NCBI GenBank assembly: GCA_031410595.1
Contig: JANNZM010000050.1
Location: 62,001-126,000 of the forward strand
Source of the DNA: JANMCE01 sp031410595
Lineage (GTDB): Bacteria; Actinomycetota; Acidimicrobiia; Acidimicrobiales; Ilumatobacteraceae
Length of the DNA stretch: 64,000 nt
Reading direction: 5' to 3'
Shown here: piece after piece, positions 36,103 to 44,413 of the stretch
Numbering within the stretch: position 1 is the stretch's first letter
Layout of the letters: every line of letters begins with the position of its first letter
Program-made: the position numbers and the translations under genes
Notes under the pieces: generated by a model
Told to the model about the DNA's origin: nothing
Seen by the model: only the letters and a program-made list of their open reading frames with translations
Databases searched by the model: none

Positions 36103-36827
36103 GCACTGAAGCAACTCTCCTGCTGGTGGAGGACGAAGAGTCCTTTATTGACGCGCTCACGGTCGGCCTCACTCGCGAGGGCTTCAAGGTGGTCGTCGCT
36201 CGTGACGGCGCCGAAGCGTTGGCGTGCTTTGACCAGGTCGCTCCCGACCTTGTGCTCCTCGACGTGATGCTCCCGAAGATGTCGGGTCTCGACGTGTGCC
36301 GAGCGCTGCGCAAAAAGAGCAATGTTCCCATCATCATGGTGACAGCGCGCGCCGGAGAGATCGATACCGTGGTTGCCCTAGAAGTGGGGGCCGACGATTA
36401 CGTCACCAAGCCGTACCGTTTACGGGAACTGGTGGCGCGAATGCGTGCCGTGTTGCGGCGTGGCGGGCGCGATGAAGGCGCAGCTGGGCAGGTTGCAGCG
36501 GTTGAGGTGCGAACCGGCCCAGGTGCGGGTGATGTCGAGGTTGACGTCGAGCGCCATGAGGTGACGGTTCGCGGGCAATTGGTGCAGCTCCCGTTGAAGG
36601 AGTTCGATCTGCTTGAGCTCTTAGTGGCCAACGGCGGTCGTGTTCTCCCCCGCGACGTCATCCTCGACCGGGTGTGGGGCTCGGATTATTACGGTGACAC
36701 CAAGACGCTCGACGTGCACATCAAACGGCTTCGCCAACGCATCGAACCCGATCCGGCGAACCCGCAACGCATCGTTACCATTCGGGGTTTGGGCTATAAG
36801 TACATGCCGACGTCCGGTCAGGATTAG
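36099..36827 (+). CDS. regX3: Phosphate response regulator (RegX3/PhoB type)
   Basis: 242 residues. The receiver domain has the acidic pocket VEDEE (residues 10-14), phospho-acceptor D55 in LVLLDVMLPKMSG and KPYRLREL as the switch lysine segment. An OmpR/PhoB-type winged helix follows: VTVRGQLVQLPLKEFDLLELLVANGGRVLPRD, then VWGSDYYGDTKTLDVHIKRLRQRIE and RGLGYKY. It is the last gene of the phosphate operon and presumably binds the PHO box at 30131-30163. It is followed by a 140-bp gap with its own promoter-like sequence. Confidence 0.93.
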   Translation: MSTEATLLLVEDEESFIDALTVGLTREGFKVVVARDGAEALACFDQVAPDLVLLDVMLPKMSGLDVCRALRKKSNVPIIMVTARAGEIDTVVALEVGADDYVTKPYRLRELVARMRAVLRRGGRDEGAAGQVAAVEVRTGPGAGDVEVDVERHEVTVRGQLVQLPLKEFDLLELLVANGGRVLPRDVILDRVWGSDYYGDTKTLDVHIKRLRQRIEPDPANPQRIVTIRGLGYKYMPTSGQD

Positions 36828-36864
36828 CCCTAAAACTGTCGGGTTGGCCTAGGGAAATCCCTCG

Positions 36865-36893
36865 TTGCGGGCAGGGCATCCCGTCTGTATTCT
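36865..36893 (+). promoter_or_regulatory. Sigma70-type promoter candidate for the BTAD regulator
   Basis: TTGCGG at 36865-36870 and TATTCT at 36888-36893 are separated by exactly 17 bp, a good -35/-10 pair. A small palindrome AGGGAAATCCCT lies immediately upstream and could be an operator. Transcription would begin about 36900, before the BTAD gene. This rests on sequence match alone. Confidence 0.4.
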
Positions 36894-36967
36894 GGCAAGA
36901 TTCAGATCATTTCTTGACGAAGCGGTCGCACACTTGTGCGGTACTTCGAGTCGGCGGACAGACCGCG

Positions 36968-39154
36968 ATGGGAAGGCCCGTCTTGCACTCGACCGCAGTG
37001 TTTTCCGCAAAGTACGCGTCGCCTCGGTCCACGCCTGCCTGGGCCGATAGCGACGCGACTCGGTCGCTTCTTGCTTCATCTGTCACCTGCATTTCGACAC
37101 CACCGGGCTTCTTGCATTTGCCCGATGTGGCTCACGAACTCGGTGATGATGCCCTGTGGATCTGGCTCGATGAGTTCGACAATGACCCCGTGTCACTCGT
37201 CGGTTCGATCGACGCGGGCGTCAGGCTTCGGTTGGGCACCGGTTGCGACGTCATGGTGCGGAACAGTTGGGTGGCCGACTCGCTCGACTCGGCCGAGGCC
37301 TGGCGCGAACGGCTAGGCCTCTTCGGTGCCGAGTTGACCGAAGCGCTCTGCGGTCGAGCGCTGGTGCTATGCAGCGGGGGAGCGCGTCTTCGTTCGACGG
37401 CACTCGACGCGGTACTCAACGGCTTTTTCCCGACGATGGGCAAGTCGCGCGTGGTCTTGGCCACCGGCGAGAATCCTCTGGCCTCGAGCCTCGTTTCCGG
37501 CACGGTGGGCCAGCAACAACTCCGTGTCACCTCAGCCCAGGTCGGTGCGTTGGGCCGCAGCCTGGCTCCCGAGCTAACGCCTGCCACCGTTCGTCGGGTG
37601 GCCAAGGTGGTGAACGGCCGCGGCGCCACGCTTACCCAGGTTCTGCTCACCGGCTCTCTGCTCGATCCCGTCATGTTTGGGCGAATCTTGGCGCGTGCCT
37701 CCTCGCTCGACGACCTACTGCAGTCAATGGTGACGGTGTCGCTCCGCGATGCTCGCCCAGAGGTCGTTGCGACCCTTGCGATCGTGGGTCGTCTGGGCAT
37801 CACCCACCCTCGTCTCATCGAGGCAACGGTCGGTCGGTCATCCACCATCGGTGCCGCGTGGCTGCTCGACTTGGAGGATGACTGGGGTCTTGCCGATCCG
37901 CTCTGGCGGCGGGCTCTTTCAACGGTGCTCGGCCAGAGCGGCGGGCTCGACCGAGACGCGCTCGGTCGTCTTGGCGGCCAACTCGTGGCCGAGGGAGCGC
38001 CTGAGTTGGCCCTCTCACTGTTCTGGGATGCGAACGACCTTCGCGGACTATCTCAAGCGCTCGAACTGTTCGCCGAGCGACCGGACGCGGAACGACGATG
38101 GGCAATTCGCGGCCATGGCCTGTTGTTGCCCCGCTCCGATGCGCCGGGAGGCTGTCGTCGTATCGATGACAGCACCGGTCGAACGCTCGCCCGCTCGTGG
38201 AGGTGGATCCAACGACTGCTCTGCAGGCGCCAATCCGCACCGGCGCTGTCCCTACCTACCTTTGTCCTGCCGGCGCCAACCTCGCCAGCCGAAGCATCGC
38301 CCCAACATGCCGAGGCCCTCATTGCCGACCCCAAACCCGAACGCACGATGGAGGCGGTCCCGTCGTCGGAGATCGCTCCGCCGTGGGGTGACGCCCGGTG
38401 CGTCGTGCGACTGCTCGGCTTGTTCGAGTTCAGCGTCGATGGCGTCACCGTCACCGAGTGGGCCGGAGCCCGCGGGCGCTCGGTGCTCAAATATCTGCTC
38501 GTCCACCGTGGGCGCCCGGTGCGAAAAGAGACGTTGATGGAGACGTTCTGGCCCGGTGCCGATCCTGATGCGTCGCGTAACCGTCTCAACGTTGCGCTGT
38601 CCAGTGTGCGACGTTCGTTGCGCCCCGTCGTTGGCGACATGCCGGTGGTACTCCACCACGAGGGCACCTATCGACTGAACCCGGCGCTCAGCATCTGGAT
38701 CGATGTCGAGGCGTTCGAGCAACGAGCAGCCGTTGGCGTCAGACTGCACCGCGCTGGTGATGTCACTGCGGCGTCGGTGGCGTTGCGCGACGCCGTGGAT
38801 ATCTACGGGGGTTCCTTCGTTGAGGATGACCTCTTCGAGGAATGGATGAGCCCACCTCGTGAACGCCTGCGTGTGCTGTTCCTCGATCTGCTTGACCGAC
38901 TCGGTGACATCGCGTTCACCCAGGGGAACTACGACATGTGCATTGATGTCGGTCAAAAGATCCTCGCCGACGACTCCTGCCGAGAAGACACCCACCGTCG
39001 CCTCATGCGCTGCTACGGCCGACAGGGTCGCCCCCACCTGGCCCTTCGGCAGTATCACTCGTGCGTCTCGTCGCTGCGTTCCGAACTTGCCATCGACCCG
39101 TCCGCAGAAACCGTCGTCCTCTACGAAGACATCCGCCAACACCGCTTGGTGTGA
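36968..39154 (+). CDS. BTAD-domain transcriptional regulator (SARP-like C-terminus)
   Basis: 728 residues from the ATG at 36968; a TTG at 36914 would add 18. The first ~470 residues form a helical region with no P-loop or AAA motif, unlike large SARP/LAL regulators. After a proline/alanine-rich linker the C-terminal ~260 residues hold a winged-helix DNA-binding domain (VRLLGLFEFSVDGVTV, GRSVLKYLLVHRGRPVRKETL, FWPGADPDASRNRLNVALSSVRR). This is followed by a bacterial transcriptional activation domain (ALRDAVDIYGGSFVEDDLFE, EWMSPPRERLRVLFLDLLDRL, REDTHRRLMRCYGRQGRPHLALRQY). The target is unknown. It lies immediately after the Pho operon but has its own promoter-like sequence. Confidence 0.82.
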   Translation: MGRPVLHSTAVFSAKYASPRSTPAWADSDATRSLLASSVTCISTPPGFLHLPDVAHELGDDALWIWLDEFDNDPVSLVGSIDAGVRLRLGTGCDVMVRNSWVADSLDSAEAWRERLGLFGAELTEALCGRALVLCSGGARLRSTALDAVLNGFFPTMGKSRVVLATGENPLASSLVSGTVGQQQLRVTSAQVGALGRSLAPELTPATVRRVAKVVNGRGATLTQVLLTGSLLDPVMFGRILARASSLDDLLQSMVTVSLRDARPEVVATLAIVGRLGITHPRLIEATVGRSSTIGAAWLLDLEDDWGLADPLWRRALSTVLGQSGGLDRDALGRLGGQLVAEGAPELALSLFWDANDLRGLSQALELFAERPDAERRWAIRGHGLLLPRSDAPGGCRRIDDSTGRTLARSWRWIQRLLCRRQSAPALSLPTFVLPAPTSPAEASPQHAEALIADPKPERTMEAVPSSEIAPPWGDARCVVRLLGLFEFSVDGVTVTEWAGARGRSVLKYLLVHRGRPVRKETLMETFWPGADPDASRNRLNVALSSVRRSLRPVVGDMPVVLHHEGTYRLNPALSIWIDVEAFEQRAAVGVRLHRAGDVTAASVALRDAVDIYGGSFVEDDLFEEWMSPPRERLRVLFLDLLDRLGDIAFTQGNYDMCIDVGQKILADDSCREDTHRRLMRCYGRQGRPHLALRQYHSCVSSLRSELAIDPSAETVVLYEDIRQHRLV

Positions 39155-39222
39155 TAACGCGCAGCGACCCACCGACTCCCGGTGAGGGCGAATTCAAAGA
39201 GTGATACGAAGGGGATTGACAA

Positions 39223-39261
39223 AGCCCACCGCGACCCGCTGTCGACGGGGCGCGATGGGCT
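39223..39261. terminator. Bidirectional terminator-like hairpin between convergent genes
   Basis: Arms AGCCCACCGCGACCC and GGGGCGCGATGGGCT pair over 15 positions with two mismatches around a 9-base loop. The hairpin sits midway between the stop of the BTAD gene (39154) and the stop of the convergent gene (39281). There is no clear T-run, so either both transcripts end here by structure or it only protects 3' ends. Confidence 0.5.
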
Positions 39262-39280
39262 CAGCATGGAACATTCCCGG

Positions 39281-39748
39281 TTAGGGGGTTGTCTCGTAGA
39301 ACTCCAGGGTGGGCCCGTCCGAGAATCCGGCGACGGACTGCTTAATGCCCTTGTCCGTGCCTGGGCCAGCGGTGTTCTCGTAGACGATGGCGACCGTCAG
39401 GTCGTACAGACCCTTCGAAACCTTGCCTGCGGGCACCTTGATCAACGTCTCGTACTGGCGTGGTAGCGGCAACGATGGAGCGCTGTTGACCTTGACTTCG
39501 ATGGTCGGTGCGACGCGGCCACTGAAGGTTGCCTCACCATCCCGATCATCGAGGTAAGCCGTGATGAACCAGGTTCCTCCCATAAGGGCGGCTCCGACGT
39601 CGTCGATCTCCCACTTGACATCAATCTGCCACGGATCGATCGTCTCGATCACGTTCTGCGGCGTGGCGGGGTCAAACGGATCTTGGACCATGATCGACAT
39701 TTTGCCCTTGACGCCCGGGTAGTCCATCTCAAATGCTGTATCTGCCAT
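39281..39748 (-). CDS. Beta-rich protein of unknown function
   Basis: 155 residues, starting MADTAFEMDYPG, with AGGAAAGG a few bases upstream of the ATG. There is no signal peptide or membrane segment. The composition is strand-rich: IDPWQIDVKWEIDDVGAALMGG, TWFITAYLDDRDG, YETLIKVPAGKVSKGLYDLTVAIVYE and PTLEFYE. This spacing of short strands suggests a small immunoglobulin-like sandwich. I do not recognise the family. It is divergent from the helix-hairpin-helix protein across 256 bp, and both carry a strand-rich domain of similar flavour, so they may form a functional pair. Confidence 0.6.
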   Translation of the reverse strand: MADTAFEMDYPGVKGKMSIMVQDPFDPATPQNVIETIDPWQIDVKWEIDDVGAALMGGTWFITAYLDDRDGEATFSGRVAPTIEVKVNSAPSLPLPRQYETLIKVPAGKVSKGLYDLTVAIVYENTAGPGTDKGIKQSVAGFSDGPTLEFYETTP

Positions 39749-40004
39749 TGGGTGTTTCCTTTCCTGAGGAGGACGACCAGAGCAGCGCTCCCGGTCGACG
39801 CACCCGGAGTGTCCGGTGGTGCGTACCCTGAACGTACGGAAGGCCGCATAACGACCGCGATAGCAGTGGTGTCTGCAAACAAAACTTGCGCGAAGTCGAA
39901 GAATGTTCGTCCATTAGGTGTTTGCATCGCGGCCGTTAAGTGCTCTCGCGTACGTTGCCAAAGGAAGTCCCGAGAAGCATGCTGCCGAAAGGTCAGGAAA
40001 CGAC

Positions 40005-40877
40005 ATGGCCAAGACGACAACGCAGGTTGCGAACGACGACCTGTCCCGCATTCGTCAGCTTGGACCAGGCACCATCAAATGCTTTGAAGAAGCGGGGCTC
40101 GGCGGCCTTCGCTCGCTCGCGGCAAAGACGCCACGTGAACTCTCAGCGCTGTGCGGTTACCCCATCGACCGCATCATGAAGGAGGACTGGATCGGCCAGG
40201 CCATGCGAATGACCGGCGGGGCCACTCATCGCTCGGAGTTGGTCGTCGCCCCGCCCGATGATCCGTCGCATCGAGTGGCCACATTCCGCCTCGAAGTCAC
40301 CATTCAACCCGACGGTCGCGTCCATCACACCGACGTCATGTACCTCCAGAATGAGGTGATCCGCGAAATCTGGAGCGACTGGGAGACGACTCGCCTTGTC
40401 GACTTTGTGCAGCGAGTTGCGGAGTTCGAAAGGCCAGAAGACCGACAGGCGGCCGCCGCCAGTGCCGCGGCCAGGCCAGAACTATCGGCGAGCGATGCAC
40501 CGCCAGCGGAACCGCCCGGCTTCGAGCTCGGGTTTCAGCTCCCCGGAAGTTCGACGGCGACACAGCTCATTGATGGCGAGGAACACCCGGAACTCGTTAT
40601 CGGGTTCTCCCTGCAGGGCATTGTGGCGCAGCCGACACAGCCGGTTCGCTTCAAAGTCATCGTCATCGGTATCGAGATCGAGGGAGACCACCGCAGTGTG
40701 GTGGCGGAGTCGGCTGCGACCGAACGCTTCGGAGACGGCGAGTTCTATCTCCGGCTTCCGGCGTGGATACCCGAGGCGGGTATGCATCGCCTGCGAGCCG
40801 ACGTCGTGGTTGCGCCGGAGGCCGACGACGTGGGCACGTTGGTGCGGTTGCGTTCCAGTCCGGTGATGATCACCTGA
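40005..40877 (+). CDS. Helix-hairpin-helix N-terminal protein with beta-rich C-terminus
   Basis: 290 residues from the ATG at 40005 (AGGAAA 5 nt before); the frame open to 39918 is not preferred. Residues 10-60 (LSRIRQLGPGTIKCFEEAGLGGLRSLAAKTPRELSALCGYP) contain a helix-hairpin-helix of the kind seen in DNA-binding or protein-assembly modules. A middle region (about 65-165) has a strand pattern (RVATFRLEVTIQPDGRVHHTDVMYL). After an alanine/proline linker, the C-terminal ~110 residues look like another beta domain (PVRFKVIVIGIEIEGDHR, GEFYLRLPAWIPEAGMHRL). The function is unknown. It is divergent from the 155-residue protein. Confidence 0.65.
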   Translation: MAKTTTQVANDDLSRIRQLGPGTIKCFEEAGLGGLRSLAAKTPRELSALCGYPIDRIMKEDWIGQAMRMTGGATHRSELVVAPPDDPSHRVATFRLEVTIQPDGRVHHTDVMYLQNEVIREIWSDWETTRLVDFVQRVAEFERPEDRQAAAASAAARPELSASDAPPAEPPGFELGFQLPGSSTATQLIDGEEHPELVIGFSLQGIVAQPTQPVRFKVIVIGIEIEGDHRSVVAESAATERFGDGEFYLRLPAWIPEAGMHRLRADVVVAPEADDVGTLVRLRSSPVMIT

Positions 40878-40886
40878 CGGGTGCGG

Positions 40887-41090
40887 TTACGGAAGCACCC
40901 AGTTGACCTCAATGGGGGCCATCGTGAGGCCGCCCTTTCCGCCGGTGTGGACGGCTTCGTCGTCACCGCGGATGATGACGTCGCGATGGAACGGTTCCCA
41001 GGCGAGCAGCATCTTGCGCCCGCATTCGTCGCATTCCCACAGTTCGCGACCGTTGGAATCGGTCTGAGTCAGGGTCATTGAGTGTTGCAT
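40887..41090 (-). CDS. Small zinc-ribbon protein (67 residues)
   Basis: 67 residues from the ATG at 41090, with AGGAG 5 nt upstream; the open frame to 41162 is unlikely. The core ELWECDECGRKMLLAWEPF holds one CxxC pair (WECDEC), followed by a conserved-looking DDEAVHTGGKGGL. Only one CxxC is visible, so metal binding would need partner residues such as the histidines, or dimerisation. Small proteins of this pattern recur in actinobacteria and chloroflexi without known function. It ends 10 bp from the convergent HhH gene. Confidence 0.7.
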   Translation of the reverse strand: MQHSMTLTQTDSNGRELWECDECGRKMLLAWEPFHRDVIIRGDDEAVHTGGKGGLTMAPIEVNWVLP

Positions 41091-41204
41091 TTCCGCTCCT
41101 GTCCGCTCCCGCGGGGTGCTCGTGAGTCCACTTGGCCTCCATGCTATGCGCCGTTGTCCCACTTGTCGCGTTCATCCGCGCGCAATTCGCGCGAAGCGCG
41201 CAGG

Positions 41205-41738
41205 TCAGCAGGAGCGTTCGATAAGGAGTGCTTTCGACAGTGCGGCCCATTCGTAGACCACTCGGATCGGCCACCGAGTGATGCTTACCCTGGTGGTGAT
41301 TGCACCAAGTTTCCCGGGAAAACATCGACTGATGAGCCATTTGCTGCGGGCGACATGGGGAGGATCGGTCACGAAGATCAATGAAGTCCAGCCGTGTTCT
41401 TTGGCGATGCGGGCGAACCCTGAGGCTTCGCCCTTGGTCGAGTCCTCTGCCGGCGAAAAACAAACGACCGTGACGTTTTCGATGTTGGCCGGGCAATCCT
41501 GTGGCCGCTCGGCGTGGTGGGAGATGACGAGATTTGGTGCCACCCCGGCGGTCACAGCCTGGATGGCCTTGGCCCGCCGCAGACCGACGAGGTCATCCAA
41601 CACCACCACGGCGTCGGCATGCGTAGCCGACCCCTTCGCAGGAAACACGAAAAGGACCGCGGTAAGGATGGAGAACAGGGCGACCGCCACCGCCGCAGCC
41701 ACTCGCCGTCGGTTGGCTGGTGGACGCACATCGAGCAC
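41205..41738 (-). CDS. YdcF/ElyC-like DUF218 membrane-anchored protein
   Basis: About 177 residues from the GTG at 41738. The frame is open to 41798, but those codons overlap the start of the divergent dehydrogenase gene, so I place the start inside; this is uncertain. One membrane helix (AAAVAVALFSILTAVLFVF) is followed by the DUF218 fold: ADAVVVLDDLVGLRRAKAIQAV, ANIENVTVVCFSPAEDSTKGEASGFA, IFVTDPPHVARSKWLISRCF. Relatives act in envelope polysaccharide or vancomycin-tolerance functions. The DUF218 acidic and histidine positions look partly kept. Confidence 0.75.
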   Translation of the reverse strand: MLDVRPPANRRRVAAAVAVALFSILTAVLFVFPAKGSATHADAVVVLDDLVGLRRAKAIQAVTAGVAPNLVISHHAERPQDCPANIENVTVVCFSPAEDSTKGEASGFARIAKEHGWTSLIFVTDPPHVARSKWLISRCFPGKLGAITTRVSITRWPIRVVYEWAALSKALLIERSC

Positions 41739-41788
41739 AGTAGCGCCCGCGGCCAAACGAGTGATGATCGGCCCTCTACTCTGGCCCG

Positions 41789-42691
41789 ATGTCATCACCG
41801 AAACGTTTGGGATTCGTCGGCCTCGGCATCATGGGCGAGCCAATGGCCGGCCATCTGGCCGCTGCGGGTTACGAACTGACGGTGTACGACCTCGACGCTG
41901 CAGCGGCGCGACGGGTCAAGGGTTCGTTCGACAACGTCGTGATCGCAAGCACCGCGGCTGCGGTCGCCGCCAACGCGGAGGTGGTCGTCACGATGCTGCC
42001 CGACGGCAACGCGGTGCGTGACGTGACCTTCGGCGCCGATGGCTTGGCGGATGGGTTTCGCGCCGGATCGCTGTTGCTTGACACGTCGTCGTCGCAACCG
42101 TGGCTCACCAGGCAAACTGCCACGAAGCTGGCGGCGAGTGGTGTCGACATGGTGGACGCCGCTGTGTCGGGAGCGCAGTGGGGCGCGCAGGAAGCCGACC
42201 TGGTGTTCATGGTCGGCGGCTCGCTCGAATCGGTGGCCCGTGTCGCGCCAATCCTGTCGATTCTAGGTCGGGTGCACTTCCATGTCGGGCCGCTCAGCTC
42301 TGGTCACGTGATGAAGTGCATCAACAACACGATCACCGCAATGACTTTTCTGGCGACGGCTGAAGGACTCGCGTTAGGGATGCGCTGCGGGCTCGATGGC
42401 GCCGCCATGAATAACGTGCTCAACGAGTCAACGGGCATGTCGTGGATCACGCGCAACCACATCGAGCAGCGCATTCTGAGCCGCTCCTTTGATGACCCGT
42501 TTCGACTCGAACTCATGTTGAAAGACATCGGCATCGCCACTGCGCTCGCCAAAGAGCAGCAGGTGCCAATGATGCTTTCTGGCCTGGGGGAAGAGCTCTA
42601 CCGAGCCGCAGTCGCGCACCCTGATCGCGGCGAGAGTATTAGCGAAATTGCCCGCTGGGTCGAACAGCAAATGGGTACCGAAATCCGCTGA
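41789..42691 (+). CDS. 3-hydroxyisobutyrate-dehydrogenase-family oxidoreductase
   Basis: 300 residues. The Rossmann domain opens LGFVGLGIMGEPMAGHLAAAGYELTVYD, and the substrate-side motif is AAVSGAQWGAQEADLVFMVGG. The catalytic lysine is in GHVMKCINNTITAM, followed by TAEGLALGMRCGLD. These are the three signature blocks of beta-hydroxyacid dehydrogenases (3-hydroxyisobutyrate, 6-phosphogluconate-like, tartronate semialdehyde reductases). The usual GGPxSGG-like motif reads AAVSGAQWGAQ here, so the exact substrate is open. A link to valine catabolism is possible, as branched-chain 2-oxoacid dehydrogenase genes lie 3-7 kb downstream. Confidence 0.9.
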   Translation: MSSPKRLGFVGLGIMGEPMAGHLAAAGYELTVYDLDAAAARRVKGSFDNVVIASTAAAVAANAEVVVTMLPDGNAVRDVTFGADGLADGFRAGSLLLDTSSSQPWLTRQTATKLAASGVDMVDAAVSGAQWGAQEADLVFMVGGSLESVARVAPILSILGRVHFHVGPLSSGHVMKCINNTITAMTFLATAEGLALGMRCGLDGAAMNNVLNESTGMSWITRNHIEQRILSRSFDDPFRLELMLKDIGIATALAKEQQVPMMLSGLGEELYRAAVAHPDRGESISEIARWVEQQMGTEIR

Positions 42692-42694
42692 CCT

Positions 42695-44332
42695 TCAGCC
42701 CAGGTCGGGTGGCTCCTGCGCGTGGTAGCTGTGTACGAAAAAGCCACGCCAGCCGTTGTGATTGGCGGCCGCAACACCGAGTTGATCGGGTCGCCACGTC
42801 AGCACACCGTCCTCGTCGTGATGGTTGTTGTCGTAGACATGAATGTCGATGGAGCCGTCGGCGTGGCGGTCGTATCCCGTCGCCAAGATCTGATGGTTGT
42901 GACTGACACCCGACAAAGACGATGCCGCAATCATCCCGAGGGGCACGGGTTCGCCACGGTCGAGCGCCGCAGTAAGCACATCTATTTCATGGCCCGTGAG
43001 CGCGTGAATCGTTTGGTCATCGCGCGTCGACCAGGTAGCGAATCGTGTCGCGCTCGGGTTGATCCAACTGTCGATAAGGCGACGCATGAGGTAGCGGGCA
43101 AGCGGCGAGGCGTCCGCAGGTGGTTCGACCAAGTCGGGCACGGCGCGTTTCGCGTTGAAGAGATCGAGCGAGCTGTACGCCATACCGCCGCATCGCCCAA
43201 AGGTGGTGATGCTCCTGCCGACGGTGAAGGGAAGCTCGTACCGATTCTGAAAGTCGTTGTCGAAATGAAAGCCATGCACGTTCGAATCGAAACCGGTTCG
43301 CACGGAAGCCGGCACGGTGTTGAGCGGCGCCGGCCGCATGCCGGTCGGCTGTACTTGAGGCGAAGCGGTCTGATGAACGACCACGGTCGTCGGCTCGATC
43401 GGGTCGGTCGGGTCGGGTCCGTCCCGCCGTCGTTCCGTGCCAGGCGGATCGGGAGAGAGGCGGAGGTTGGAGAACTTCATCAACACGTCGAACCAGAACG
43501 GCGCGCCCATTGATACGCCGAGCGCCACGATCAACCAGCCGACTACGGCGGCGATCCAGCCCCACGGCGTGCGCGGCATGGCGCCCGTGCGCCACCCGAG
43601 GGGAAGGCGCTTGTCGGTGAGATCGCGATACGTGCTCAGCAGCTCGGACGCGGCCTGACCGGTTGTCCCGGTGCCGGCCGCAGGTTGCGCGGCGCGGGCC
43701 TGGGCCATGACTGCGTCCCGGGTGACGGGGTCGACCCACAAAGTCTTGCCGACCGAGAGCAGGCTGATGTTCAAGCCGAGCGCAAGCAGTGCACCCAGGC
43801 CGAACAGGATGAGCCGTAGCCTCCGTTTGTACCAGGCTGAGAGGCGAGTCATCGCGTCGTCGTACCAGTGGCCAACCTTCTCTCGAAACAGTTCGACGTT
43901 GTGGTCGGCGTCTTCCCACAGTCGACGCAAGACCTCGCCCGCGCCGCCATCGGGCAGACCGGCTACCTTCTCGGCGGTACGGGCGCCGTCGGGCTTTCCC
44001 GGTTCAATGAAGTGGGCGAACAACAGGTCAACGAATGTGGGTGTCGCGAGATACGCCGGTTGGGCACGCTTCCGTTTCATACCCGGGAAACCGGTTCGGC
44101 ATCGCGGGTCGCTCAGCAAGTTTGCGGTGGCCTCTTCGTGCGCGTTCGTAGGGTCAGGTGCCTTTGTCCACATGCCGGTGAGCAGGGCGCGCACGGTCCG
44201 TTCGAGCATGGCGGCGCGCAGACGAAATACGGTGGAAATCACCTCGGCTGCCGCCGATGCAATCAGGCTGAGCAGCAGAAAGAGTGATGCGACTCCGACA
44301 ACAACACCGAGTACCGCACTGATAGAACTCAC
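42695..44332 (-). CDS. Membrane-anchored cysteine-peptidase-like protein
   Basis: 545 residues from the GTG at 44332, with GGGAGG 5 nt upstream. There are three membrane segments: residues 7-30, about 173-194 and about 258-280. The C-terminal domain (about 350-545) begins VHGFHFDNDFQNRY and carries FGRCGGMAYSSLDLF with C381, then SHNHQILATGYD with H480, and HVYDNNHHDEDG with D501. A Cys-x-x-Met helix, a histidine strand and an Asp/Asn turn in this order resemble papain-like C39-type peptidases or related hydrolases. This looks like a domain that digests or modifies something at the membrane. The cysteine domain's side of the membrane is unclear. No close family is recognised. Confidence 0.65.
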   Translation of the reverse strand: MSSISAVLGVVVGVASLFLLLSLIASAAAEVISTVFRLRAAMLERTVRALLTGMWTKAPDPTNAHEEATANLLSDPRCRTGFPGMKRKRAQPAYLATPTFVDLLFAHFIEPGKPDGARTAEKVAGLPDGGAGEVLRRLWEDADHNVELFREKVGHWYDDAMTRLSAWYKRRLRLILFGLGALLALGLNISLLSVGKTLWVDPVTRDAVMAQARAAQPAAGTGTTGQAASELLSTYRDLTDKRLPLGWRTGAMPRTPWGWIAAVVGWLIVALGVSMGAPFWFDVLMKFSNLRLSPDPPGTERRRDGPDPTDPIEPTTVVVHQTASPQVQPTGMRPAPLNTVPASVRTGFDSNVHGFHFDNDFQNRYELPFTVGRSITTFGRCGGMAYSSLDLFNAKRAVPDLVEPPADASPLARYLMRRLIDSWINPSATRFATWSTRDDQTIHALTGHEIDVLTAALDRGEPVPLGMIAASSLSGVSHNHQILATGYDRHADGSIDIHVYDNNHHDEDGVLTWRPDQLGVAAANHNGWRGFFVHSYHAQEPPDLG

Positions 44333-44413
44333 CGCGACCTCCCGAGTAGGTAACCGCACGTTAGCGCTGCTCAGACCCAGGGTTTTCCCTGTTTCGTCGC
44401 GCCTGCTCGTGCG

